Positions 1 to 7,220 of a DNA stretch of 10,266 nucleotides are shown here, piece after piece. The first letter of the stretch is position 1. Each line of letters begins with the position of its first letter. The translations under genes were made by a program, and so were the position numbers. A model generated the notes under the pieces. It did not search any database, had not been told where the DNA came from, and saw only the letters and a program-made list of their open reading frames with translations. This DNA comes from Candidatus Omnitrophica bacterium UBA1562 (lineage in GTDB: Bacteria; Omnitrophota; Gorgyraeia; Gygaellales; Profunditerraquicolaceae): positions 1 to 10,266 of the forward strand of contig DCOU01000073.1 of the NCBI GenBank assembly GCA_002322525.1. Reading direction: 5' to 3'.

Positions 1-30
1 GAGAATTTCGGCACATCTTATGAGCCGGGG
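1..30 (-). repeat. Partial copy of a dispersed REP-like palindromic repeat
   Basis: On the plus strand this stretch shares gagaattt, then cttatgagccggg, in the same spacing as positions 7249-7288 downstream of purL. Both copies lie just after the stop codon of a minus-strand gene and in the same orientation. The middle part differs (cggcacat here, tgatgcgg there), which is what would be expected if each copy keeps its own base-paired stem. Only one arm lies in the window; the other would be to the left of position 1. Function is unknown. Confidence 0.55.
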
Positions 31-34
31 TAAA

Positions 35-67
35 TATAATTTCCTGGTACTATCAAGGAAAATTATA
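35..67 (-). terminator. Weak hairpin overlapping the acsB stop codon
   Basis: The plus-strand arms tataatttcct (35-45) and aggaaaattata (56-67) are complementary except for one bulged A, with a 10-base loop. On the transcribed minus strand the hairpin is followed by UUUACCCC. The stem is mostly A-U and the U-run is only three bases, so it is a poor intrinsic terminator. It may instead protect the mRNA 3' end or be incidental in AT-rich sequence. Confidence 0.3.
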
Positions 68-3000
68 ATATAGGCGGCATCTCTAAAGCCGGGTGATTCA
101 CCTTCCTTAAGAAACTCAATAACTCTTCCTGTGTTGTAGCTTGAGTTTCATCAGCAATTTTATCAATTAAATCCGGTTCGCCTAAATCTTTAACACGTTT
201 TTTTAACCTATCGCCCAAAAGTTCCTTTAATTCACGAGGCATCCAGACCAATCGCTTTAACCCTCCTTCAGCAGAAATAAACTTTTTACTTACTATATAT
301 AGCTTGCCTACACCTAAGAAACCTGGCGTCTGCACACCCCCGCCTACTGAGCCAGCCAAGGTCGTAAAGGTCATACCGCTGGGGGTCATACCAGGATAAT
401 CGCGGTTGACAATCATAAACCCATTTGCCTCAGGGATTATTGCCACAATACACTCAAAACAACCGCACGAAGACTGTGGCGAATCCATCAAAGAATACAT
501 ACTTACCTTTTCGATAGCCTTGTTAGATTTCTGATAAACAAAATCATTTATATTCTTCCACTGCCCTAATTTCTCATCTAGCATCTGTCCTTTTAGAACA
601 GGTTGATTCGGGCCTGTGGGAATAATTTCAAAGGAAGCACGTGTGTCAAGCCACGAAAATGCTCCACATAATCCTAAACGTTCAGGTGTAACTATACATA
701 CATGGTTAGGAGCGAAAGATTGACAATTTTTTACTACAATCCCATTCACCAAATAATTATGTGTATCAGCAACGCTAAAATTATATACTTCTTTTTCATT
801 ATATTTAATGACTTCTACTTTTTTAACTTTCTCGAATGTAATCTGTGATTGACACCACCTGAGTAAATCTTGAAAAACCGAATCATTTAAACTCACCTGA
901 GAACTTATTTTATTTAAAAATAAATTGAGTTTTTCCTTTGATATGCGATGTTTCTTTATCATCCAGTCATAAATTGTACCTCTATCTATAGTCTGTTTTG
1001 ATTTAACAATATTGTATTTGCTAATCAAGTGGTCAATTAAATTACCACAATTCCAAGGAACAGTTTCAGTTCGCACCACATGGTATTTATCAGACTTAAA
1101 TCTAGCCTCCCTAATAAGTCTCTTTTTAAGAGGGTGGTAAGAAGAAATGAGAAAAGAAAACTTATTGAATTCGTAGCGATTACTCGTACATACCTGATAA
1201 CATCCTGTTGCTTTCATAATTGTGGTAGAAATGCCTATTTTTTTCATTAAAAGGTATATATCCCTTGCTTCATTATAATTTTTTGTAGAAATTCCCAGAT
1301 TAATCTTTGTTACATGACCATCGCCATCAAACAAACCTCTTAAAAACATCGCTATTAAATTAGGAGCGAACTGAGAAATTTTATCTAATCTATACTTTTC
1401 TCCCTTTTTGGCTCTAATTCCTAAATTAACTGCTATACTTCCTACTACTGGACCATATACTCTTACCATTTCTGTCTTTCTATATCTGCTTTCTCTTCTG
1501 AGCTTGTTTTTTATCTTGAGCTCTTGCCCAAAAAAATCATATATAATTTGAGAAAATCGTCTGACAATCTCTGGCTCAGAATTGGTAAACACCACCTCCG
1601 AGGGAAAATTGCATCTTCTTCTATCATACCGAATAGTTCCATCTGCAGCAACTAATCCTAAAAGATACATAAAATCTCCATCCACAGTCAATTTTCTTAA
1701 ACTTATATTGCGCATCATACCGCCCACTTCACAAATTTTATGTTTAACCTCTTCCCAATTCACGCCCAAAAATTTAAGTATTAACTTTGTTTCACTTATA
1801 GTTAAACCTCGGGAATTGGTAGAGGAATTATGTAAACCGTGGATAAGACGGGTATACCTAAAACCTATTTGTTTTGCTGCTTTTTTAAAACTTTTATACT
1901 TAAGTTTTAATTGGTTCTTTAACCATAGAATAAATTTGCGGTCATAAATCTTTGTAGCATCGGATAGAAGCTCTATCAGATAAAGAGAACCATTTGAATT
2001 ATAAGTTTGATTAATTGATGTTAATGAAGTCTTCCTTGGTACCAGAAGATAATCACTCAGTTTCAATTCTTGCGCCTTTTTCCAATCTAATCCTTCCTTA
2101 CTATCTACTAGAATACGATGGTTTTTAGTTAAAACAATTGAATTACCATTCGAAAGAATTATTTTAATTAATTCTTGAGGCGCAGGATTAATAAAAATCT
2201 CTCCCACAGATTTCGAACATAGATCTGTTCCATTTAAAGAAAGAATATTAATATCTTTAGTATTAACTACTGTCTCAATTAAATTTTCTATTGAAGTGAA
2301 TGAACCATCAGCAAATACAATATTCTCTCCTTTAGGAACGCACAAAGTGCAACTGTAAAAAGTATCCACACTCTCATCAGTCATGCCGCTAGAACGCTCA
2401 TCGCGTTCATCAAATACCTTCTTTGCTTGAGGTAATAATTTTTCTACATCGGATAGTTTGGTGTAAATTTTAACTTGCACCTTATCTACAATGGCGCTGT
2501 ATTCCTGATGCAACATAGCATGTAAAATAATACCGATGTGTTTAAGCCGGAAGCCTTTATTAAAGGCATCCTTACTGATTCTTATCCAATTCATATCACG
2601 CTGACCGATATGCATGAGACCCATTGCGTAATTTGTGAAACGGTGAATTTGACGCTCCAGGATCGGCTCAAAATCCTTCTGCATCTTACGGCCATAAACC
2701 TCGACAATTATTGCTAAAGGCAGAGATTTTTGGCCATTCTCTAATTTATCTATATCTGAACCAATTAACTCAACCTTGCCGTCTTCTACTTCTTCGGATT
2801 TTTTAGTAGTCAGGTATTCAAAGGACGTGCTTGCCTTTCCACCTAATTCCACACACAACTGTTCTCTTCTTACGCGCTCACCCTCAAAGGCAGCGGCATA
2901 AGGAACCGGGATGGGAATTTGAGTAACTGTAAGCTTAAGCCCTCTTACCTCGATAGCCCGCGCAACAATCTTTTTATGGTCAAGCTCCTTGATTAGCGCT

Positions 3001-3860
3001 TCGTAGGTGGTTATTCCTGAAGGTTTAACCTCGGGTATCTGGGTATCAGCAACTATCGGAAAACCCATGTTGATTGCTCCGGCGCCTGTGGCATATTTTA
3101 AATCATCGACCTCGCCTAAGACCAGCCCAAAAGCAAATACTCTTTCTTTTGTGTACAGCAAGCATTTTTTTGCTTGACCGGCTTTTAGCCCACCAAAGGT
3201 AAGTGCTGCTCGGATTGCCCAATTCAGAGGGTAAATTGCCGAAATAGTATCCCTTCCATAAGGAACAATATAATTGTCCCATCCCATCTGCACGTCTTCC
3301 TCGATTAGCTGGTCGATTATAGAGCGCCCGCCAACGTTTGAACCGACAAAAATAAGAATGTTCCTCTGCTGCAATTGACGAATAATTTCAACTGCGGTCT
3401 TATTATCCGGCGCCGCTCCCAGGATTGCAGCGGCTCCCGGCATACGACCGTCAACCAGCTGGATTCCCAAAGAGCGTATAATCGTATCGGTAAAGAAACC
3501 GTTGCAATCTTTCTGCGGTTCCTGGCCATAAAGATAGCGCAAAGCCATAATTATCTCCTCAGCCAAGAGAGTAGCAATTCCTGCATCGAGCGCATTGCCT
3601 AAATAAGGAAGCCACAGATTTTCGGAAGGCTCTCCGGGCAATAAAGACCTGGCGTGCTCTAATACGGGCCTTGCGTCCTTTAAAGTCTTTACCTGAACTC
3701 CCAATAAAGCATTCGCCATGGGAAGATAGAAAGCTGTTTCCGGAAACTCTAATTTCTGCGCTTCTTGTTTCTCTTTTACCGCTTTATTTAAAAAATCCTC
3801 TGCTTCCTTAACAATTTTTTTTGCTCCGCGAATAACCAGCGTAGCAACAACCTTGGACAT
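63..3860 (-). CDS. acsB: CO dehydrogenase/acetyl-CoA synthase, acetyl-CoA synthase subunit, interrupted by an intein
   Basis: AcsB joins CO, a methyl group from the corrinoid Fe-S protein and CoA into acetyl-CoA at the cytoplasmic A-cluster of the Wood-Ljungdahl pathway. The 1265-residue precursor consists of N-extein 1-506, intein 507-1045 and C-extein 1046-1265. The spliced product is 726 residues, close to the 729 of Moorella AcsB. It includes the N-terminal CODH-contacting domain, so it is bacterial-type rather than the short archaeal CdhC. After splicing, C504, C507, C516 and C526 (precursor C504, C1046, C1055, C1065) match the cubane ligands C506, C509, C518 and C528 of Moorella. C-G-C at precursor 1132-1134 matches the distal-nickel ligands C595-G-C597. 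The motif around 402-420 (RQIHRFTNYAMGLMHIGQ) is also typical. The ATG at 3860 is preceded by GAAGGGGGGG. It is last in the visible gene order, 113 bases after glmS, and may have its own promoter. No CODH gene (acsA) is in the window. Confidence 0.96.
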   Translation of the reverse strand: MSKVVATLVIRGAKKIVKEAEDFLNKAVKEKQEAQKLEFPETAFYLPMANALLGVQVKTLKDARPVLEHARSLLPGEPSENLWLPYLGNALDAGIATLLAEEIIMALRYLYGQEPQKDCNGFFTDTIIRSLGIQLVDGRMPGAAAILGAAPDNKTAVEIIRQLQQRNILIFVGSNVGGRSIIDQLIEEDVQMGWDNYIVPYGRDTISAIYPLNWAIRAALTFGGLKAGQAKKCLLYTKERVFAFGLVLGEVDDLKYATGAGAINMGFPIVADTQIPEVKPSGITTYEALIKELDHKKIVARAIEVRGLKLTVTQIPIPVPYAAAFEGERVRREQLCVELGGKASTSFEYLTTKKSEEVEDGKVELIGSDIDKLENGQKSLPLAIIVEVYGRKMQKDFEPILERQIHRFTNYAMGLMHIGQRDMNWIRISKDAFNKGFRLKHIGIILHAMLHQEYSAIVDKVQVKIYTKLSDVEKLLPQAKKVFDERDERSSGMTDESVDTFYSCTLCVPKGENIVFADGSFTSIENLIETVVNTKDINILSLNGTDLCSKSVGEIFINPAPQELIKIILSNGNSIVLTKNHRILVDSKEGLDWKKAQELKLSDYLLVPRKTSLTSINQTYNSNGSLYLIELLSDATKIYDRKFILWLKNQLKLKYKSFKKAAKQIGFRYTRLIHGLHNSSTNSRGLTISETKLILKFLGVNWEEVKHKICEVGGMMRNISLRKLTVDGDFMYLLGLVAADGTIRYDRRRCNFPSEVVFTNSEPEIVRRFSQIIYDFFGQELKIKNKLRRESRYRKTEMVRVYGPVVGSIAVNLGIRAKKGEKYRLDKISQFAPNLIAMFLRGLFDGDGHVTKINLGISTKNYNEARDIYLLMKKIGISTTIMKATGCYQVCTSNRYEFNKFSFLISSYHPLKKRLIREARFKSDKYHVVRTETVPWNCGNLIDHLISKYNIVKSKQTIDRGTIYDWMIKKHRISKEKLNLFLNKISSQVSLNDSVFQDLLRWCQSQITFEKVKKVEVIKYNEKEVYNFSVADTHNYLVNGIVVKNCQSFAPNHVCIVTPERLGLCGAFSWLDTRASFEIIPTGPNQPVLKGQMLDEKLGQWKNINDFVYQKSNKAIEKVSMYSLMDSPQSSCGCFECIVAIIPEANGFMIVNRDYPGMTPSGMTFTTLAGSVGGGVQTPGFLGVGKLYIVSKKFISAEGGLKRLVWMPRELKELLGDRLKKRVKDLGEPDLIDKIADETQATTQEELLSFLRKVNHPALEMPPIL
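726..2342 (-). mobile_element. Intein with LAGLIDADG homing endonuclease inside AcsB (539 residues)
   Basis: This in-frame segment has no counterpart in AcsB and excises itself as protein. It starts at Cys507 with block A (CVPKGENIVFADGS). Block B is TKNH at 578-581. Blocks F and G (VYNFSVADTHNYLVNG, then IVVKN) end at Asn1045, followed by Cys1046 as the +1 nucleophile. The arrangement is a class 1 intein with Cys1, Asn-last and Cys+1. Joining 506 to 1046 restores SCTLCQSFAPNHVC exactly. Two LAGLIDADG motifs (733-741 and 840-848) indicate a homing endonuclease. The penultimate residue is Lys1044 where most inteins have His. Sampled 60-base rows gave 28% and 38% GC inside the intein, against 37-57% in the exteins. 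I know of no described intein at this site of AcsB, but could not search. Confidence 0.95.
1317..1667 (-). other. LAGLIDADG (DOD) homing endonuclease core within the intein
   Basis: The span runs from the first motif, LLGLVAADG (733-741, acidic D740), to the second, LRGLFDGDG (840-848, acidic D847). Both metal-binding acidic residues are present and the spacing of about 107 residues suits a two-motif monomeric enzyme. Such enzymes cut the intein-less allele and drive copying of the intein by repair. Flanking parts (about 655-700 and 950-985) look helix-turn-helix-like and may help recognise DNA; that is inference from sequence style only. No stop or frameshift interrupts the domain, so it may be active or only recently inactive. 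Confidence 0.85.
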
Positions 3861-3865
3861 GGATA

Positions 3866-3880
3866 CCCCCCCTTCTTCAA
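3866..3880 (-). promoter_or_regulatory. acsB ribosome binding site with a G7 tract
   Basis: On the minus strand GAAGAAGGGGGGG precedes TATCC and the ATG. The AAGG core fits a Shine-Dalgarno sequence about 10 bases from the start; the extra Gs allow several pairing registers. This supports the ATG at 3860 as the start. A run of seven Gs could slip during replication and change the spacing. Confidence 0.6.
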
Positions 3881-3881
3881 T

Positions 3882-3922
3882 GAGGTCTCTGAAAAACTCC
3901 CAAAAACTACATCAGAGACCTC
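3882..3922 (-). repeat. Perfect 11-bp inverted repeat in the acsB leader
   Basis: GAGGTCTCTGA (3882-3892) and TCAGAGACCTC (3912-3922) are exact reverse complements with a 19-base loop. The hairpin would lie in the acsB 5' untranslated RNA, a few bases before the ribosome binding site. A second perfect 6-bp inverted repeat, CTCTGA/TCAGAG at 3920-3925 and 3928-3933, overlaps the longer arm. The two hairpins therefore cannot both form fully. This could be an operator, an RNA switch, or a remnant of a palindromic mobile element. Confidence 0.6.
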
Positions 3923-3933
3923 TGATTTCAGAG

Positions 3934-3939
3934 ATTATA
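3934..3939 (-). promoter_or_regulatory. Candidate -10 box (TATAAT) for acsB
   Basis: The minus strand reads CTTTTTATAATCTC, a perfect TATAAT consensus about 74 bases before the acsB ATG. No good -35 hexamer is visible at 16-18 bases upstream (CTTCGG or TTCGGC at best). If used, transcription would begin just before the leader inverted repeats, putting both hairpins at the RNA 5' end. In AT-rich DNA a chance match is possible. Confidence 0.35.
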
Positions 3940-3973
3940 AAAAGATTACTGTGGGGCCGAAGGGACCGCATTT

Positions 3974-5800
3974 TTATTCCACGGTTACACTTTTGGCAAG
4001 ATTGCGAGGCTTATCTACATCATATCCTTTCAAATCTGCTATATAGTAAGCTAAAAGCTGCAAAGGAATAATTGTAATAAGCGGAGAAAATATATCTTCT
4101 ATCTTAGGGATAAAAATTATCTCTTTTAAGTAATCTTTTATTTGTGCATTTCCTGAAGTGGCAATGGCTATGATTTTACCGCGACGGGCTAATATCTCCT
4201 GGACATTGGATATCATTTTATCAAAAATGAAAGAGTCATTGGCTATACATACTACCGCTCGATATTCATCAATAAGGGCGATGGGGCCGTGTTTCATTTC
4301 TCCCGCAGGATAACCTTCGGATGGAATATAAGAAATTTCTTTTAGTTTCAAAGCCCCTTCTAAGGCTATAGGAAAATTAATGTTTCTTCCTAAATAGAGA
4401 AAAGCTCCAAAATGAAGATGCCTTTTAGCAATCGCTTTTATATTTCTTGCGCTTTCAAGAATATTCTTCTGCTTATGAGGAATCTCCCTAAGGCAAGATA
4501 TGGCTTTATGTATATAATCTTTACTTAAGGTGCCTCTTAAATCAGCCAAGTACAAACCTAAAAGATACAAAATCATTATCTGGGCGGTGAAGGCTTTCGT
4601 AGAAGCCACGCTTATCTCCGGGCCTGCCTGAGTATATATAGTGGAATCTGACTCTCTAGTTAACGACGAACCTAACACATTGCATATAGAAATAATCTTA
4701 ACTTTATTTTTCTTTGCTTGTCTTACCGCTGCCAGGGTATCTGCTGTTTCGCCTGACTGACTAATAGCAATAACCAATGTCTTTTCTCTTATGATCGGAT
4801 CTCTATATCTAAACTCACTTCCTAAATCTGCCCATACCGGAATACGCACAAATGATTCTATAATATACTTACCGACCAATCCAGCATGATATGCTGTTCC
4901 ACAGGCAATAATGATTACATTTTCTATTTTCTTAAGAAGACTGTTTTCTATATTAAGATGCTCGAACCTGATTGCGCCTTTAGCTGTTACATAATGAGAA
5001 AAAATCCTTGAAAGAACGTGGGGTTGTTCATAAATTTCTTTCAGCATAAAGTGAGAAAAACCGCTTTTTTGGGCTTCCTCGGTAGTGTAAGAAATAGTAT
5101 CTACCTTTTTAGGTACAGTCCTTCCTTTTAAATCAGATATCTTAACCGTATCTTTGGTAATCACGGCTGTTTCATCGTCGGAAAGATATATCACTTTCTT
5201 AGTATGGTTTAAAATTGCCGAAATATCTGAAACTATAAAATTTTCTTCTCTACCTAAACCAATAGCTAAAGGAGAATCGTGTCTTGCCGCTATTATTTCA
5301 TCCGGGTGATCACGGCTGATAATCCCTAAGGAATAGGAGCCTTTTATTTTCTTTAAAGCCTTCTTTACGGCCCCTTCTAAATCGCCCCTGTAGAATTTGC
5401 TAATCAAATGCGCTACTACCTCGGTATCTGTCTCAGATAAAAACTTATATCCATCTTTTTCTAAATTTTTCTTCAAGTCATTGAAATTTTCTATTATTCC
5501 ATTATGGACCACAGCAATTCTTCCTAAAGAATCTGCATGGGGATGGGCGTTGATTGTAGAAGGCTTTCCATGAGTAGCCCAACGAGTATGGCCTAATCCT
5601 ACATTGCCCATTAAAGGTCTCTTTTTAAGAAGGCTTTCTAAATCGCTAATTCTACCTTTACATTTTGTAATGAATAACTTACCTTTATGGATAGTAGCTA
5701 AACCCGCAGAATCATAACCCCGATATTCAAGTCTTCCAAGCCCCTCCATAATAATTGGGGCAGCGTTTTTATTACCAATATAACCTATTATGCCACACAT
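3974..5800 (-). CDS. glmS: Glutamine-fructose-6-phosphate aminotransferase (isomerizing)
   Basis: GlmS makes glucosamine-6-phosphate from fructose-6-phosphate and glutamine, the first step to UDP-GlcNAc for cell wall and surface polysaccharide, in the cytoplasm. The 608 residues match the usual length (E. coli 609). The N-terminal Ntn glutaminase domain starts with MCGI, exposing catalytic Cys2 once Met is removed, and has HTRWATHG (71-78), HNG (99-101) and ETDTE (123-127). Two SIS sugar-isomerase domains follow: CGTAYHAG (300-307), SQSGETADT (347-355), STKAFT (400-405), EGALKLKEISYI (481-492) and EMKHGP (501-506). The end DVDKPRNLAKSVTVE is the conserved C-terminal tail with its active-site lysine. 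The start lies 18 bases after the purF stop codon begins its run-out, with only a weak purine-rich ribosome site (GAAAAGAGA). That spacing suggests co-transcription with purF and leaves no room for a glmS ribozyme. Confidence 0.98.
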   Translation of the reverse strand: MCGIIGYIGNKNAAPIIMEGLGRLEYRGYDSAGLATIHKGKLFITKCKGRISDLESLLKKRPLMGNVGLGHTRWATHGKPSTINAHPHADSLGRIAVVHNGIIENFNDLKKNLEKDGYKFLSETDTEVVAHLISKFYRGDLEGAVKKALKKIKGSYSLGIISRDHPDEIIAARHDSPLAIGLGREENFIVSDISAILNHTKKVIYLSDDETAVITKDTVKISDLKGRTVPKKVDTISYTTEEAQKSGFSHFMLKEIYEQPHVLSRIFSHYVTAKGAIRFEHLNIENSLLKKIENVIIIACGTAYHAGLVGKYIIESFVRIPVWADLGSEFRYRDPIIREKTLVIAISQSGETADTLAAVRQAKKNKVKIISICNVLGSSLTRESDSTIYTQAGPEISVASTKAFTAQIMILYLLGLYLADLRGTLSKDYIHKAISCLREIPHKQKNILESARNIKAIAKRHLHFGAFLYLGRNINFPIALEGALKLKEISYIPSEGYPAGEMKHGPIALIDEYRAVVCIANDSFIFDKMISNVQEILARRGKIIAIATSGNAQIKDYLKEIIFIPKIEDIFSPLITIIPLQLLAYYIADLKGYDVDKPRNLAKSVTVE

Positions 5801-5817
5801 AAATCTCTTTTCTTCAA

Positions 5818-7191
5818 TTACCCCTTTTCTAACACTTCTTTCGAAAATCCCTTAGGCAAAGAGGTTGGATATCTACCATCAAAACATGCGGTACAGAAAT
5901 TTTCTTTAGCGAGGGGCATAGAATTTAACATCCCTTCAAGGCTTAAATATTCTAAACTATCCACACCAATAAAATCGCGGATCCAGGCAATATCGTGTCT
6001 TGAAGCAACAAGTTCTTTTTTAGTAGGAAAATCTATGCCATAAAAACAAGGAAACTTAAGCGGTGGACAACTAACCCGCATATGCACCTCTTTTGCTCCT
6101 GCAAGACGCAGGGTTCTTATGCGTATTCTACTGGTTGTACCACGCACAATGGAATCTTCAATAACGATCACGCGCTTACCATCTAAAGCTTGCCTTAGTG
6201 GGTTAAGTTTTACTTTCACGCGAAAATCTCGCAAGCCCTGGCTGGGTTGAATAAAAGTCCTGCCAATGTAGTGATTACGAATCATTCCAAACTCAAAAGG
6301 AATCTCTGAGGCTCCAGCAAACCCTAAAGCCGCATAAGTGCCTGAATCAGGAATAGGCATTACAATATCTGCATCAACTGGAAATTCACCTGCCAACTGT
6401 GCCCCTAGTCTTTTGCGTGTCAGATATACATTATGTTCAAAAATATTACTGTCAGGTCTGGCAAAATAGATGTATTCAAAAATACAAAAGGCATGACGTG
6501 TTTCTTTAAAAGGTTTGAGGGATTCGAGCCTGTCTTTTTTTATAAATATAATTTCTCCGGGTTGAATGTCTCTTATATATTGAGCACCAATTAAATCCAA
6601 GGCGCAAGTTTCGCTGGCTAACACATATGCCCCATCTAATTTACCTAAGCACAGCGGACGAAAGCCTTGAGCATCCCTTGCTCCAATCAGAATATCATTG
6701 AGCATGAGCACCAAAGAATATGCCCCTTCTAGTTTAGAAAGTGACCAAATCATTGCGTCTTTAAAATCCTTATTTTGACTATGGGCCAACAGATGAGCAA
6801 TAATTTCTGAATCCATGCTCGTCTGAAAGAGAGCGCCTTTATTCTCTAATTCCCGATGAAGACTTAGCGTATTGGTAAGGTTTCCATTATGCGCAATAGC
6901 GACATCGCCAACTTTTGATTTTACATAAAAAGGTTGGGTATTTTTGATATTGCTGCTTCCGGTGGTAGAATAACGCACATGTCCTACTGCTAATTCACCA
7001 CGCAGACTGCGGATAATTTTCTCATCAAAAACATTGCTCACTAAACCCAAGGCTTTGTGTATTTGCACCTTCTTACCATTGCGAGTAATTATTCCGCTTG
7101 ATTCTTCACCCCGATGCTGGAGTGCATAAAGGCCTAAACAGGCCAGATGCGCTGCGTCTTTATGTGGATATATCCCGAATATTCCGCACAT
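5818..7191 (-). CDS. purF: Amidophosphoribosyltransferase, Fe-S type
   Basis: PurF catalyses the first committed step of purine synthesis: PRPP plus glutamine gives 5-phosphoribosylamine. The 457 residues comprise an N-terminal Ntn glutaminase domain with Cys2 (MCGIFGI), HVRYSTTG (71-78), HNGN (101-104) and SMDSE (125-129). A phosphoribosyltransferase domain follows, with PRPP loop VIVIEDSIVRGTT (341-353). C236, C382, C433 and C436 fall in FCIFEYIYFARPDS, PCFYGID and FCTACF, the positions of the [4Fe-4S] ligands in Bacillus subtilis PurF, so this is the cluster-bearing type. Unlike B. subtilis there is no propeptide; Cys is directly after Met. AAGG lies six bases before the ATG. Upstream, a 95-base gap with a palindromic repeat separates it from purL; downstream, glmS follows after 17 bases. 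Purine-nucleotide feedback inhibition is usual for the family but not visible here. Confidence 0.98.
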   Translation of the reverse strand: MCGIFGIYPHKDAAHLACLGLYALQHRGEESSGIITRNGKKVQIHKALGLVSNVFDEKIIRSLRGELAVGHVRYSTTGSSNIKNTQPFYVKSKVGDVAIAHNGNLTNTLSLHRELENKGALFQTSMDSEIIAHLLAHSQNKDFKDAMIWSLSKLEGAYSLVLMLNDILIGARDAQGFRPLCLGKLDGAYVLASETCALDLIGAQYIRDIQPGEIIFIKKDRLESLKPFKETRHAFCIFEYIYFARPDSNIFEHNVYLTRKRLGAQLAGEFPVDADIVMPIPDSGTYAALGFAGASEIPFEFGMIRNHYIGRTFIQPSQGLRDFRVKVKLNPLRQALDGKRVIVIEDSIVRGTTSRIRIRTLRLAGAKEVHMRVSCPPLKFPCFYGIDFPTKKELVASRHDIAWIRDFIGVDSLEYLSLEGMLNSMPLAKENFCTACFDGRYPTSLPKGFSKEVLEKG

Positions 7192-7220
7192 TGAGCACCT
7201 TAAGTTTTGGTCTAGCGAAA

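Noticed and set aside
1582..1947. Open frame of 121 codons on the plus strand opposite the intein
   Set aside because: It lies fully opposite the intein endonuclease, has no recognisable domain and no good ribosome site; it is a shadow of the minus-strand frame.
63..3860. acsB as two separate genes flanking an unrelated gene
   Set aside because: The frame is continuous through both junctions and the inserted segment has intein ends on both sides, so one precursor is the right reading.
3950..3970. GGUC-CCUUC-GGCC hairpin after glmS as a terminator
   Set aside because: The stem is only four pairs including one G-U, and the U5 run starts about 10 bases later, so it is too weak to call.
3853..4071. 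Plus-strand open frame across the acsB-glmS gap
   Set aside because: It overlaps the ends of both genes, spans the palindromic leader, and its peptide has no recognisable motif.
5801..5817. A glmS ribozyme or other leader element before glmS
   Set aside because: Only 17 bases separate the purF stop from the glmS start, far too short, and the purF end is normal coding sequence.
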